Part shown: positions 1 through 10,400 of the stretch, piece by piece
How positions within the stretch are numbered: the stretch's first letter is position 1
Layout: each line of letters begins with the position of its first letter
DNA from: Bacteroidales bacterium
GTDB taxonomy: Bacteria > Bacteroidota > Bacteroidia > Bacteroidales > UBA3663
Direction of reading: 5' to 3'
Length of the DNA: 39,317 nucleotides
Assembly: GCA_024694125.1 (NCBI GenBank)
Contig: JAILKE010000028.1
Coordinates: forward strand, 1-39,317
Made by a program: the position numbers and the translations under genes
Notes under the pieces: model-generated
Told to the model about the DNA's origin: nothing
The model's input: the letters and a program-made list of their open reading frames with translations, nothing else
Databases searched by the model: none

Positions 1-140
1 GCCGCTTCTACGGCACCATCACCAACCCGCTCGTCGTAGCCAAGAGCGACCTGCTCGAGGACTATGACCCCGAGATGAACGGCGGTTCGGACTATCCGCT
101 CACCAAGCAACTGGTATTTGGTATCAACATGACGTTCTAA
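1..140 (+). CDS. SusC-like TonB-dependent outer membrane receptor, C-terminal end only
   Basis: The first 140 bases read in one open frame from base 3 to a TAA stop, giving 45 residues that end in LVFGINMTF. A hydrophobic last beta-strand ending in phenylalanine is the normal end of a SusC/RagA outer membrane barrel. The complete susD that starts 41 bases downstream fits the invariant susC-susD order. The rest of the receptor lies outside the window. Its substrate would be oligosaccharides from pectin if the downstream enzymes belong to the same locus. The identification rests on the short tail plus context. Confidence 0.8.
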   Translation, partial: RFYGTITNPLVVAKSDLLEDYDPEMNGGSDYPLTKQLVFGINMTF

Positions 141-167
141 AATAGGTCACAACATGACGTTCTAAAA
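125..167 (+). repeat. 18-bp direct repeat across the susC stop codon
   Basis: The 18-mer caacatgacgttctaaaa occurs at 125-142, where it encodes the last residues and stop of susC, and again at 150-167 in the short susC-susD spacer. The period is 25 bases. It looks like a local slippage duplication of the gene end. Confidence 0.85.
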
Positions 168-181
168 AGGAAAACACCTCT

Positions 182-2293
182 ATGAAAAGATATAAGATAT
201 ATACAACGGCATTGACTCTGGCACTGGCAGGCGGATTTGTGGCCTGCGACATGGACGAGTACAATCCGACCTCCATCTCGCTCAACGAGAAACTGCAGAC
301 GGCAGAGGGTATCAAGGGCATGCAGGTACTGTGCTACCAGCCTATCTACGCACAGCTCTACTCGGTCTTCGACTTCATGCAGGTAGCGGAGTGCGGCACC
401 GACATCTGGTGGTGCGACCGCAACCGCACCAACATCGAACAGATGTTCTACTACGAGGGTCTGACCCCCCAGACCGGCAAGGGCTGGGACAAGAGCTTCA
501 CGCAGATGTACGCCTCACTGGGCCAGTGCAACACCGTGATAGAGGCATGCGAGAGTTACTTGAATTCTCATGCCGAGGATGACGAGGGCATAGGCACGAT
601 ACTGGCCGAGACCTACTTCCTGCGCGCATTCTACCACCTGCAGCTCACCACCTACTACGGTCCCATCACCCTGGTCACCGAGTCGCCGACCGAATCGCGC
701 ACGCTCACCCCGAAGCGCAACACCCTGAGCGAGATATACGGTCTGATAGTGAGCGACCTGCAGTACGCCGTCCAGCATCTGCCCCTCACCCAGACCAACC
801 GTGCCCGTGCGACCAGAAAAGCAGCCAAGGGTCTGCTGTGCCGCGCCTATGCACAGGGCGCAGGTCAGGGCCTGAGCGAAAACGGTACCAGCTACTGGCA
901 GCGTGCCAAGGAGGAGAGCGAGGACATGATCAACAACCTCTCGGAGTACGGTGCCTACCTCTACGATGACGTGAGCGACCTGTGGGCTGACTCCAACAAC
1001 CGCACCAACCAGGAGTACCTCTTCGTGGCAGCTGGACAGGATGCCTGCAGCGACGAGACATTGTACAACTCTTCCAGCTCGTTCTCGAACAAACTGTTCG
1101 TCTATTGCTACGCCAACCAGAAGAACCTGCAGAAGCTCTCCCTCATCGACGATGATAAGTACGACCCACTCTACGGCCGTACCAACCAGAGCATCTTGGC
1201 TCCATCCGAATACCTGCTGCACTGCTTCAACCCCGCATGGGACCAGCGCTGGGAGTACTCCTTCCAGACTGCCTACTTCGGCTACTCCATGCACCGCGTG
1301 GGCAGCAAGTTGTTCAACGACTCGCGCGTCAAGTGGACCGACAATGACAGCGGTACCAACGAGGCCATCATGAGCGAGTACGGCATATCGTTCAGCGACG
1401 AGAAGACCCACCGCATCGTCCCCTACGTCGATCTGGACGAGATATCCTACACTGGCGGCGGCAAGCAGTACCCTGCCCGCGTGTGGCCCAAGGGCCGTCT
1501 GGCTGTAGGCTCGAGCGTGACCAACGAGGAGGTCGAGGCTATGCTGACCGACGTGAAGAAGATCTACGCCAACCCCTATCCGCTCGATGCAGACGACAAC
1601 CGTTTCTACCTGTACCTCTACCCCGAGTGGGACACCAAGAACTACAGCATCTATGACCGCTCGGACCGCGTCTATTGCTCGGTCCAGATTGGTTCGCTGT
1701 TCATGGACGATGCCAGCGGCTACCGTCGTTACATCTCCAACCAGGAGGAACTCAAGGCCAATGTATCGTACATCTCCAAGAACACCAACGTATATACCGA
1801 ACGTCCATCGCTCAACAAATATATATGGAACTACGAGGGCGTCTATTACGGCAGCAACCTGCAGATACGTAACGGCGACGTCGCCATCATGCGTACAGCC
1901 GAGGTCTATCTGATAGCCGCCGAGGCCAACCAGCAGTTGGGCAACGAGGCCAAGGCTGCCGAGTACCTGAACGTGCTGCGCAAGCGTGCTGCCCGTGCCG
2001 ATGCTGTAGCCAGCGACTATGAACTGGCCACCGCCACGGAGGATGACGTGCTCGACGAGTATGCCCGCGAGCTGTGCGGCGAGTTCCAGCGCTGGGCCAT
2101 CCTGCAGCGCCACGGTGCCCTGGCTGACCGCCTGGCTCTGTACAACGGCCGTGCTGCCCAGAGCTTCAAGCCCTACATGACCTGGCGTCCTATCTCGGCC
2201 ACCTTCCTGCAGCAAATTGACAACAAGGACGAGTATGGTGACAACGGTTACGGCACCACGACCAACTCCGGTCTGGAGGGCTACTTGCAATAA
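182..2293 (+). CDS. SusD/RagB-family outer membrane lipoprotein (703 aa)
   Basis: Surface glycan-binding lipoprotein that caps the SusC transporter. The N-terminus is a type II signal peptide with lipobox FVAC and the acylated cysteine at residue 22, followed by DMDEYNPT, a typical SusD start. The C-terminal third carries the family motif of helical repeats around residues 565-600 (GDVAIMRTAEVYLIAAEA, then an LNVLRKRA helix) and ends near PYMTWRPI. At 703 residues it is longer than the usual 500-600. The ATG at 182 is chosen because it directly precedes the signal peptide. The gene follows susC by 41 bases, so the two should be co-transcribed. With a pectate lyase/methylesterase and a rhamnosidase-like gene nearby, its ligand is probably a pectic oligosaccharide, which is inference from context. 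Confidence 0.95.
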   Translation: MKRYKIYTTALTLALAGGFVACDMDEYNPTSISLNEKLQTAEGIKGMQVLCYQPIYAQLYSVFDFMQVAECGTDIWWCDRNRTNIEQMFYYEGLTPQTGKGWDKSFTQMYASLGQCNTVIEACESYLNSHAEDDEGIGTILAETYFLRAFYHLQLTTYYGPITLVTESPTESRTLTPKRNTLSEIYGLIVSDLQYAVQHLPLTQTNRARATRKAAKGLLCRAYAQGAGQGLSENGTSYWQRAKEESEDMINNLSEYGAYLYDDVSDLWADSNNRTNQEYLFVAAGQDACSDETLYNSSSSFSNKLFVYCYANQKNLQKLSLIDDDKYDPLYGRTNQSILAPSEYLLHCFNPAWDQRWEYSFQTAYFGYSMHRVGSKLFNDSRVKWTDNDSGTNEAIMSEYGISFSDEKTHRIVPYVDLDEISYTGGGKQYPARVWPKGRLAVGSSVTNEEVEAMLTDVKKIYANPYPLDADDNRFYLYLYPEWDTKNYSIYDRSDRVYCSVQIGSLFMDDASGYRRYISNQEELKANVSYISKNTNVYTERPSLNKYIWNYEGVYYGSNLQIRNGDVAIMRTAEVYLIAAEANQQLGNEAKAAEYLNVLRKRAARADAVASDYELATATEDDVLDEYARELCGEFQRWAILQRHGALADRLALYNGRAAQSFKPYMTWRPISATFLQQIDNKDEYGDNGYGTTTNSGLEGYLQ

Positions 2294-2301
2294 ACAATAT
2301 A

Positions 2302-2340
2302 TCGTACTGCGGCACGACAGCCGCGTGTGCCGCGGTACGA
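2302..2340 (+). other. Strong stem-loop between susD and the next gene
   Basis: Bases 2302-2315 pair with 2327-2340 (14 bp, one G-U) around an 11-nt loop, 8 bases after the susD stop. There is no T-run after it, so it is a poor intrinsic terminator. It may be a partial terminator or an mRNA-stabilising 3' structure. Confidence 0.6.
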
Positions 2341-2476
2341 CTGTTGGCTACCTGGATCGGACTGGAATGAAATCACATAGAGACCATTCACAAGAACTTA
2401 TAACAAAGGCTTTTATTTCTGTACCTAACTATCGAACCTCAGTACAGTTAGTTATGCCTTACAAATTGTAATACGT

Positions 2477-3730
2477 ATGAAAAAAGTTTACTTATTCGCT
2501 GCAGCTGCAGCACTTTGTTCCGGACAAGCCTTAGCCCAGAGCTATGCGCCTACGTTGGAGAACAATCAAGTGTTTTACCTTACCAACGACACATGCACCA
2601 TTCAGGAGGTGATGGTCGAAGATGAAGACACGGGCGAAGAGGTCGCCCAGATGCAGGAGACCTACTGGATGGGTACCAGCCTATCCCCAGCCTACAAGGC
2701 AGTCAACCTGCCTCTGACCGGCGCCAGTTCAACCAAGGCCAACCACATCTTCCAGACCCGCCAGGACTACACCGACTCGGAGACCGGATTCACCATGCCA
2801 GCAGGCTACTACCGCGGTATCTTCGTGGACGGAACGACGAGCCTGCAGGGCTATGACCTGAGCGAGAACTATGTAGTGGGCTACAAGAACGTCAAGGCAG
2901 TCATTCTCTACCTGGTTCCACAGCCTAACTATTGGAACAAGAACACCTGGAGCCCATATTTCTCCGACTATCCTACCGGACGTGTACAGGCTCGCTACAT
3001 GCAGATGGGCACTACCGACGAGGAGGCTCAGGGTGTGGCTATTTCCAACCAGGCTTATCGCGAAATACATATCAAGATGACCCAGAACGAAGTGCCTACT
3101 GGCAATGGTGATACCATCGTCAATGCCACTACCAAGACCTGCAACTACGAGCGCAGTGCCGAGAACTGGCGCAACTGCACCATCGACCAGGTTTACAAGG
3201 TTAAGTTCAATCTGGACAATCAGCTGGACGGTTCGGCATACGAGAGCGAGTTCTCATCGGCTGACAAGAAATCGGAGTACTCCAACCTGATCTGCTCGGA
3301 AGAGGGTTACGAGACCGAATTGAGCTACTACTTCGCCGACGTCAATACCACCCGTCCATACACCGACAACGAGGCATACTCATCTTGTGCTACGGGTTAT
3401 GACTGCTACGCCAACAAGTGGGGTGAGAAACTCACCTGGAGCAGCGAGACCATCACTCAGATTGAGATCAAGAAGCGTCTGTACCTGGCTGGCTACGCCA
3501 TCATCTGCGGTACTGACGGCGCTACGACCAAGTTCATCAATACCAGCGACGGCAAGTCGGCAGCCTGGAGCGACAGTGCCAAGGCTTACGGCAACTACTC
3601 AAGCGACGCTGCCATTGAGACTATCTCCAACGATGCTGCAGTGGCTGTCAGCTACGACCTGAATGGCCGCATCAGCCGTTCGGGCAAGGGTCTGACCATC
3701 CATGGCGGCAAGGTCATGTTTGCCAAGTAA
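2477..3730 (+). CDS. Exported protein of unknown function with a Prevotella-type C-terminal tail (417 aa)
   Basis: I do not recognise the family of the main body. The N-terminus is a type I signal peptide with probable cleavage after ALA (residues 18-20, ahead of QSYAPTLENN). There is no lipobox cysteine, so unlike SusE/SusF it is not a lipoprotein. The body is rich in Tyr, Thr and Ser, looks beta-rich, and contains several cysteines in its second half. The last 30 residues (SYDLNGRISRSGKGL, then GGKVMFAK) match the short tail seen on three other exported proteins here. It follows susD in the same direction after 183 bases, the place where PULs carry surface glycan-binding proteins or enzymes. 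Binding of pectic glycans is a guess from position only. Confidence 0.85.
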   Translation: MKKVYLFAAAAALCSGQALAQSYAPTLENNQVFYLTNDTCTIQEVMVEDEDTGEEVAQMQETYWMGTSLSPAYKAVNLPLTGASSTKANHIFQTRQDYTDSETGFTMPAGYYRGIFVDGTTSLQGYDLSENYVVGYKNVKAVILYLVPQPNYWNKNTWSPYFSDYPTGRVQARYMQMGTTDEEAQGVAISNQAYREIHIKMTQNEVPTGNGDTIVNATTKTCNYERSAENWRNCTIDQVYKVKFNLDNQLDGSAYESEFSSADKKSEYSNLICSEEGYETELSYYFADVNTTRPYTDNEAYSSCATGYDCYANKWGEKLTWSSETITQIEIKKRLYLAGYAIICGTDGATTKFINTSDGKSAAWSDSAKAYGNYSSDAAIETISNDAAVAVSYDLNGRISRSGKGLTIHGGKVMFAK

Positions 3731-3759
3731 ACACAGAAATAGCAAGTTGAAAATATATT

Positions 3760-3794
3760 CTTTGCATCGTCCCAATCAGTGGGGCGGTGCAAAG
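3760..3794 (+). other. Stem-loop downstream of the 417-aa exported protein gene
   Basis: Bases 3760-3773 pair with 3781-3794 (14 bp including two G-U pairs) around a 7-nt loop, 29 bases after the stop. No T-run follows. It is placed like the hairpin after susD, so both may act as 3' stabilisers or attenuators inside one operon. Confidence 0.55.
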
Positions 3795-3913
3795 TATAAG
3801 ATTTACCCCAAACATATAAGAAAACACAACTCTCTTCTAAACGGACTTTTTTCAATATCATAAAGATTCTCATTATCTATTTGTTCTATTAAATCTATTA
3901 ACCCTACGAAACA

Positions 3914-6900
3914 ATGAAGAAAAATTTATTACTCCTTGCCACGTCGCTCCTATCCGCGACGGCGTTGGCAGACTCGTACACATTGACGTTCAATGACTCC
4001 GGATCTGAAAGTGATGGCAATTCCGTCATCAAAGTAGATGGTTCGGCAGCCGTAGATAGCGTGTTGGCCGAGGGCGCCGAATACGTATCAAGCTTTGGTA
4101 TTACTTCCGGCGAATCCACTACCCGCACATACTTTGCCAAGCAGGGCTTCGGCCTGAAGTTCGGTAACTCGAGCAAAGGTGGCAACATTACATTCTACCT
4201 GACTGCCAAGGGCAAAGTCAAGGCAGACTCTCTCTACATCACCGCTGCTGCTTACGGCTCTGACACGCCCAAGGCTACACTCAACGACTCGGCAATCAAC
4301 GTAACGGGCAATGACCTGGCTACCTACAAGGTTATATACTCGGAACCGACTCAGCTCGACTCTATCTACGTGGGCAGCACTGCCAAGGGCCGCATCTATG
4401 CAACCAGCATCCAGGTATTCTACACCGCCGAAGCTGAATCGTTCGACAGCAACCTGGCTCACGCTCCTCATTACACCGAGGGCAAAATCTACGAGAACGT
4501 GCTCGGTCCTGACATGATTGCATACAAGGTCAAGACCGTGGATGGCGCGGAGCAATCCAAACCTGCCATTGCCGACCGCTTTGCCTGGATTGAATACATC
4601 AATCCGACATCCACACTGGACGACGGCTCGGCCGAGGTACAGACCTCTAACCGTTGGACCAACATGAACCCAAGCTATGATGACTACAATTATGGCGAAG
4701 GAGGCAATTGGCTCCAGATCACAAATGCAGCAGGATCGGTCATATCTCCTGTACTATCGTCTGCATGGGGCAAGTACATGATTATCTATGTCCAGGAGAC
4801 CTCTCGCATTGAGATTCTTGGCATCGGTTCAGCTTCAGGCTCGGCCGACGACGGCAACAACATCCAGGTCACAGCTACGGCTCAGGACAACTCGGAGATA
4901 CTCGAGTTCGCCTCTACTCCGGGCAAGATCTATGGCAAGGGCAGCAGCTCGGATACCTGCGTCGTAACCCTCGACCCAGAGAAGGCCTACAAGGTCGTCA
5001 TCAAGGGCAACGAGACCGTCAATAAGGACATCATGGTAGGCAACATCCGCCTGTACGGCACATCGACCGTAGTGGGTCCTGCCATCAAGGATGTCACTCC
5101 TACCTATGCCTATGCAGACATCGTAGTCGGTCCTGACATGATCGTCAAGGGCGGCACCAAGGTCAAGACTACCGACGGCACTACATCGGACAAGTACGGC
5201 ATAGACGACAACCTCAAGTGGATTGAATACATCAACCCAACCTCTGTACTGGACGACGGTACTGCCGAGGTACAGGCTTCCAACCGTTGGACCGACCTCA
5301 ACCCACGCACCGACGAGAAGGGCACATGGCTGCAGGTAGCAGGCCAGGATGGCGACGTCTATGCTCCTGTCATCTCGTCTGCATGGGGCAAGTACCTCAA
5401 GTTCTACATCACCGGCACCAAGAAGTTCACCGCCTATGCTACCGGTTCGGGCGGCAAGTCGGCTGACGACGGTAACCGTCTCATCATGAACATCTATCCA
5501 TTCAACAGCAACGATAGCATCGAACTGGCTACTGAGGCTGGTACCATCTACGGCAAGGGCAACGGCTCTGACCTGCTCTCGGCCGACCTGGACGAGACCG
5601 AGACCTACCTCATCACCCTGAAGGGCGACCCTGTAGCACAGAAGGACATCCAGCTGTTGGGCATCAAGATGCTCGACTCGGAGGGTGAGGCATACATGGC
5701 CGCAGGCACAGGTACGCTGAACATCGCCATCGAGAAGGCGCTCGCTGCTGGTGCAGATTCACTTGTATTGGATTCCAACGAGAGCTACACGCTGAACGGC
5801 ATTGCGGCTGTCGGACTGAACCACTTCACGCTGGTCGGTGACAATACCGGCATCGTGGCCGATTCTATCGGACAGATCACGACCAAGGACTCACTGAGCA
5901 TCGAGGGTGTCAACATCACTGCTACCTCAGCTCAGGCTGCAGTCATTGCTCTGGCTGACAAGTCAACCCTGACGGCTGCCGACACCACCGCTCTCTACAC
6001 CTACGGTTATGCATACGGCACCGCTGCTGTGTACTACACCCAGGAGGAGTGCGACGCCTACAACACGGAGAATGCCGATGCCATTGCTGCAGGCACCCTC
6101 TGGACCCTGACCACCGATTCGGTCAAGACTGCCGCTACCGAGGGATACAAGTACAATCAAGCCAGCAACAAGATGCTGGAGGCCAAGGCCATCGTCCTCA
6201 AGAACTCTCAGATCAAGGTATCTGCTCCTCTCGTATCGCTCAACAATGCGACCTGGGCTCTGAACAGCCTGGTCATCGACAATGTTGTAGCCGAACTGAC
6301 CTACAAGTCGGGCAAGGCTATCATCAATGGCGAGGAGGAGAATACCCAAATCAAGGATTTCAACCTCTCGAACTCGACCATCTACTGCGACAGCGCCAAC
6401 TCGGAGATGCGCTTCATCCGCTACAAGTCACAGGTTGACCCATGGCGTATATGGGGTTACGAGGGCGAAGACAAGAATGCTCCTGGCATCAACACCATCA
6501 CCATCACCAACAGCACTCTGGTCAACACTTGCGGCAGCAAGGAGTTCGCCAACAACATCAAGAACTCGGCTGCCACGACATTGACCCTGAAGGGCAACAT
6601 CTTCGCCAACTGCTTCCGTCTGCAGAAGTTGGGCGGCAACCTGACCAACAACACTGTGGTAACGGACAATGCCATCTTCGGCGGCAATAATCCTGTAGAT
6701 GCAACCGACGCATCGAAGTATGCTACTGTGGACAGCATCATGGGTATCGCATACAACGACTCGGTACAGAACTTCGTGCCAAGCATGTTCTCTTATGCTG
6801 CACAGATGCAGCTGGGTGATCCTCGTTGGTTGGACGGTGTGGTATATGTCAATCCTGCTGACTCGCTCAAGGCTCTCATCTCCGAGGCTGACGCTCTGCT

Positions 6901-7195
6901 CACTGCAGCTGACGCCATTACTACATTGGCAGAATATACTACCCTCAGCACCGAGAAGGCTACCGGCGAGGCTATCGTCAATGCCGAGACCTTCTACAGC
7001 TACACAGCCGTACAGCAGATCGGTACTCTGGCTGCCGCTATCCAGGCATACCAGACAGCCTTCACTTCGGGCATCAGCGACATTGCTGCTGACCAGAAGA
7101 ATGGCGATGCTGTCATGTACAACCTGATGGGCCAGCGCGTAAACGAGGCCAAGGGTATTGTCATCATCAATGGCAGAAAGATCATGAAGAAGTAA
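3914..7195 (+). CDS. Large exported modular protein: duplicated 208-aa module plus probable beta-helix (DUF4957/DUF5123-like), 1093 aa
   Basis: Signal peptide (residues 1-19, cleavage near ALA-D). Residues ~20-175 form a beta-sandwich-like domain. Two homologous modules follow at ~194-390 and ~402-592; both start (V)VGPDMI or VLGPDMI and share WIEYINPTS, LDDG, AEVQ, SNRWT and SSAWGKY. Residues ~598-976 have the repetitive N-, T- and I-rich pattern of a right-handed beta-helix and finish with LGDPRWLDG, as in the DUF4957/DUF5123 proteins found in Bacteroidales pectin loci. A helical Ala-rich linker (~977-1055) leads to the tail MYNLMGQRV...KGIVIINGRKIMKK. No catalytic signature is evident. It sits between susD and the PL1-CE8 gene, so a surface pectin-binding or lyase-related role is likely but unproven. 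Confidence 0.85.
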   Translation: MKKNLLLLATSLLSATALADSYTLTFNDSGSESDGNSVIKVDGSAAVDSVLAEGAEYVSSFGITSGESTTRTYFAKQGFGLKFGNSSKGGNITFYLTAKGKVKADSLYITAAAYGSDTPKATLNDSAINVTGNDLATYKVIYSEPTQLDSIYVGSTAKGRIYATSIQVFYTAEAESFDSNLAHAPHYTEGKIYENVLGPDMIAYKVKTVDGAEQSKPAIADRFAWIEYINPTSTLDDGSAEVQTSNRWTNMNPSYDDYNYGEGGNWLQITNAAGSVISPVLSSAWGKYMIIYVQETSRIEILGIGSASGSADDGNNIQVTATAQDNSEILEFASTPGKIYGKGSSSDTCVVTLDPEKAYKVVIKGNETVNKDIMVGNIRLYGTSTVVGPAIKDVTPTYAYADIVVGPDMIVKGGTKVKTTDGTTSDKYGIDDNLKWIEYINPTSVLDDGTAEVQASNRWTDLNPRTDEKGTWLQVAGQDGDVYAPVISSAWGKYLKFYITGTKKFTAYATGSGGKSADDGNRLIMNIYPFNSNDSIELATEAGTIYGKGNGSDLLSADLDETETYLITLKGDPVAQKDIQLLGIKMLDSEGEAYMAAGTGTLNIAIEKALAAGADSLVLDSNESYTLNGIAAVGLNHFTLVGDNTGIVADSIGQITTKDSLSIEGVNITATSAQAAVIALADKSTLTAADTTALYTYGYAYGTAAVYYTQEECDAYNTENADAIAAGTLWTLTTDSVKTAATEGYKYNQASNKMLEAKAIVLKNSQIKVSAPLVSLNNATWALNSLVIDNVVAELTYKSGKAIINGEEENTQIKDFNLSNSTIYCDSANSEMRFIRYKSQVDPWRIWGYEGEDKNAPGINTITITNSTLVNTCGSKEFANNIKNSAATTLTLKGNIFANCFRLQKLGGNLTNNTVVTDNAIFGGNNPVDATDASKYATVDSIMGIAYNDSVQNFVPSMFSYAAQMQLGDPRWLDGVVYVNPADSLKALISEADALLTAADAITTLAEYTTLSTEKATGEAIVNAETFYSYTAVQQIGTLAAAIQAYQTAFTSGISDIAADQKNGDAVMYNLMGQRVNEAKGIVIINGRKIMKK

Positions 7196-7230
7196 TGCTC
7201 CTCTCCCTCTCTTAGGGAGTAAATGATATC

Positions 7231-7267
7231 GGGGACGACGAACGCTGTTTCGTCGTCCCTTTTTTTT
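7231..7267 (+). terminator. Rho-independent terminator after the modular exported protein gene
   Basis: A perfect 11-bp stem (7232-7242 with 7249-7259, loop cgctgt) is followed by eight T residues. It lies 36 bases after the stop at 7195 and should end the susCD operon, leaving the PL1-CE8 gene with its own promoter. Confidence 0.9.
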
Positions 7268-7391
7268 GGACATAAGGGGAAATTGAATAAAGTCCCCACC
7301 ATTCATTGGGCTAAAAAACTATTCAATGGGGGCGGTGCGGTTGCAATCCTCACTTTTTTGGCACACTTTATCTCTATAAATGGGGAAAATA

Positions 7392-7423
7392 TTAGGGTAA
7401 ATCGAAAAAAATCAATACATTTG
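7392..7423 (+). promoter_or_regulatory. Bacteroidetes-type promoter for the PL1-CE8 gene
   Basis: TACATTTG at 7416-7423 fits the -7 consensus TAnnTTTG. TTAG at 7392-7395 is a 3/4 match to the -33 TTTG, with 20 bases between. It lies downstream of the terminator at 7231-7267 and about 30 bases before the ATG at 7454. Confidence 0.7.
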
Positions 7424-7453
7424 CAATGTGATTTTCTTAAACTCAACTACATT

Positions 7454-10400
7454 ATGAAGCGATTAGTATGTGTGATGATGCTGTTGGCTGCCCTGTGTCA
7501 TGCAGCCTGGGCAGACAGCAGTGTGGCAGCCTTCCCCGGCGCCGAGGGATATGCCAGCCAGATAACCGGCGGCCGCGGCGGCAAGGTCTATTATGTCACC
7601 TCGCTCGACGATTGTACCGATGACAATCTCGTACCGGGCACCCTACGTTGGGCACTGCGCACGGGCGACGACTCGCCGCGCACCATCCTCTTTGCCGTGA
7701 GCGGCACCATCTACCTAAACAGCAAACTCAAGACCAATCATGCCAATGTATCAATACTGGGACAGAGTGCCCCAGGCGGCGGCGTGTGCGTGACGGGCTA
7801 CCCCATCGTCATCAACAGTCGCAACTACATAGTCCGTTACATCCGTTTCCGTGCGGGCGACATCCCCGCCATCGAGTCGGACGGCAATGTCAGCTACTCG
7901 GGACTGGACATCGAGAATGCCTCGCAGGTACTGCTGGACCACTGCTCCATCACCTGGAGCATGGAGGAGTGCCTCACGATGTTCGACAACGATACCACCA
8001 CCGTGCAGTACTGCATCGTGGGCGAAGGTCTGTACCACAGCTACAACGTCAAGACCACGGGCGATGACTCGGGCAGATCCTTTGCGATGCAGTGGGGCGG
8101 CGACCACTCGAACATGCACCATGTGCTGATCACCAACTGCAATGGCCGTGCACCACGATTCAACGGCGTGCGCGAGGCCAATGCCTGGCTATCGGGCACC
8201 GACGGCAAACAGTATGCGCACGACTGCCACATAGACGGCGACTTTGCCAACAACGTGCTCTACAACTGGGGCGGAGGTACGCTGTCGTACTACGGCGGCG
8301 AGTTCTACGCCTCGCTCTTTGCCGACGCTCCATCGGACCTGAATCCATACAACCGCGTGTATATGCGCAACAACTACTTCCGTCCCGGTCCCGCCACACA
8401 GAAGAACGGCGGCAGCTACCGTCACTTCTTCCACCCATCGGGCGACAATGCCCAGCAGGTGGGCGAGTGGTATCTGTCGGGCAATAAGTTCGAACTCTCG
8501 AGCTACTATGCTCCATCGGGCACATACTGGAAAGATGAATGGCTGCAGTTGGTCAATGATGACAACATGGCGGGATTCGGTTCGGCATCCTCTGCCCTGG
8601 ACCTGTCATCCAACTACCAGAGCCATATATTGACCGAGATTCCCTACACCCTGTCGGGCTACACTCCAGTGAGCGCCGACCAGGCATACGGCGAAGTGAC
8701 GCACGCATCGCAGGGCGCCGGTGCCAACCTGCCACGATATGACGAGGAGGACCAGCGACTGATAGACGAGGCTGCCGGCCGCCGCGACGGTGTGACTCCC
8801 TACCAGGGTAGCCGTGCCACGGGTGCGGCGAAGCGTCCCGGCATCATCGACTCGCCGACGGATATCTCTTTTGCCAACGGTTATGACGTGGTGACCACGG
8901 CTGCGGGCAATACCTACAGCCAGTACTACCCATCGCTGGCGCTGCGTGACGGCGAGAAGTATGCCATAGACTCGGACGGCGACGGCATGCCCGATGCATA
9001 CGAGGATGCTGTCGGACTGAACCGCTCGGACAGCAGCGACGGTGCGGCATCGGCCACCAACGGATACACCAACCTGGAGAACTACCTGAACGGACTGGCT
9101 GACTTCAGCCTGACCAATACCGACTACCAGACCAGTACCACCTACGTCGAACCCGGCCTGGCTACCCGACCGGAGACGGTGACCATCACCTTTGCCAACA
9201 ACGATGCCGACATAGTGGGCGACATGCCTGCACCACGCTCGGTACGATACGGCAATGTCGTAGTCTTCTCCCCCTCGTGGACCTGCTACAAGGAGGGCTA
9301 CACCATGACGGGCTGGACCGACGGCAACATGACCTACAACTTCGGCGTGGAGTACCGCTCGTTCGTCGAAGATGTGACACTGTGGCCCAGCATGACCAAG
9401 AACAACAAGAATATCGCTGACCGTACGGAGGATGTGACCTTCACGTGGGACTTCACCCCTGCATCGGCCCCTACCCTCAGCACGACGGCACAAGGTCTGT
9501 ACGTCACCCGCGGATGGGTGGATTCGGACAGCCTGGACGTCTGCCTCTCCTATGACGGAATGGACGTCACCCTACCAGCTGCCCCTGGCGCCATAGCTAC
9601 TGCGACCTACCGTGACGGTACCCAGACGGAGTGCGCCGCAGTATCGGACCAACTGGTCATCACGCTGACATCGGCCAATGTCTCTTCCATCACAATCACG
9701 ATTCCCTACATCTTCGACCCTACGGGCATTGACTTCCACAGCGTTGCCGTGGGCGAAGGCACGAACTATGAACTCTTCTACGGCGACACATTGGTACTGG
9801 ACCAACTGTCGTGGGTCACTACCATCGGACAGAAACGCAATGCCTACCGCAACTGCCTGAACCCTGCAGGTGACGACGAGGTTACCTATTCGGCGGATGA
9901 CCTGTCGGCATGCGTGGCTCTGCACGGTTATATCGTGGGACGAAGCCATACATCGACCTACAAGATGATAGCCTATGTCCGCGATTGTGCCCGTGTACGA
10001 ACCTATGCATCGGGCTCGAACTCTGCGGGTGACCAGATGCAACTCACTGCCATCCCTGCCGACGGATCGGAGAAGAGCATTGCCTACAATCTGCACAAGT
10101 TGAACAAATCGACCAGCTTCTCGGAGTACTTCGACCTGGAGTTGGACCCCACACTCCAATACATGCTGATATGGAGCAGCGTGGGCGGCAACGACATGAT
10201 GGTGGGCGCCGTCAAACTCTACGACAAGACGGGAACAGGTGCGCAGACGGGCGATGCCATCGTGCAGTGGCCCTGGAACGACGGCAATTATGTAGCATCG
10301 GGACAGACCGACCCGTCCAAGGCTTTCACCAGCGCTACGGCTACCCTCGGATCGAGCCTCTATACCCGTACCGGCGACCTGGGCGACGAACAGTATGTGG

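Noticed and set aside
515-2290. 591-aa open frame antisense to susD
   Set aside because: It mirrors the C-ending codon bias of susD; no domain or signal peptide, and the sense frame is a clear SusD.
7223-7453. N-terminal extension of the PL1-CE8 frame
   Set aside because: It would run through a terminator and a promoter; the signal peptide starts at 7454.
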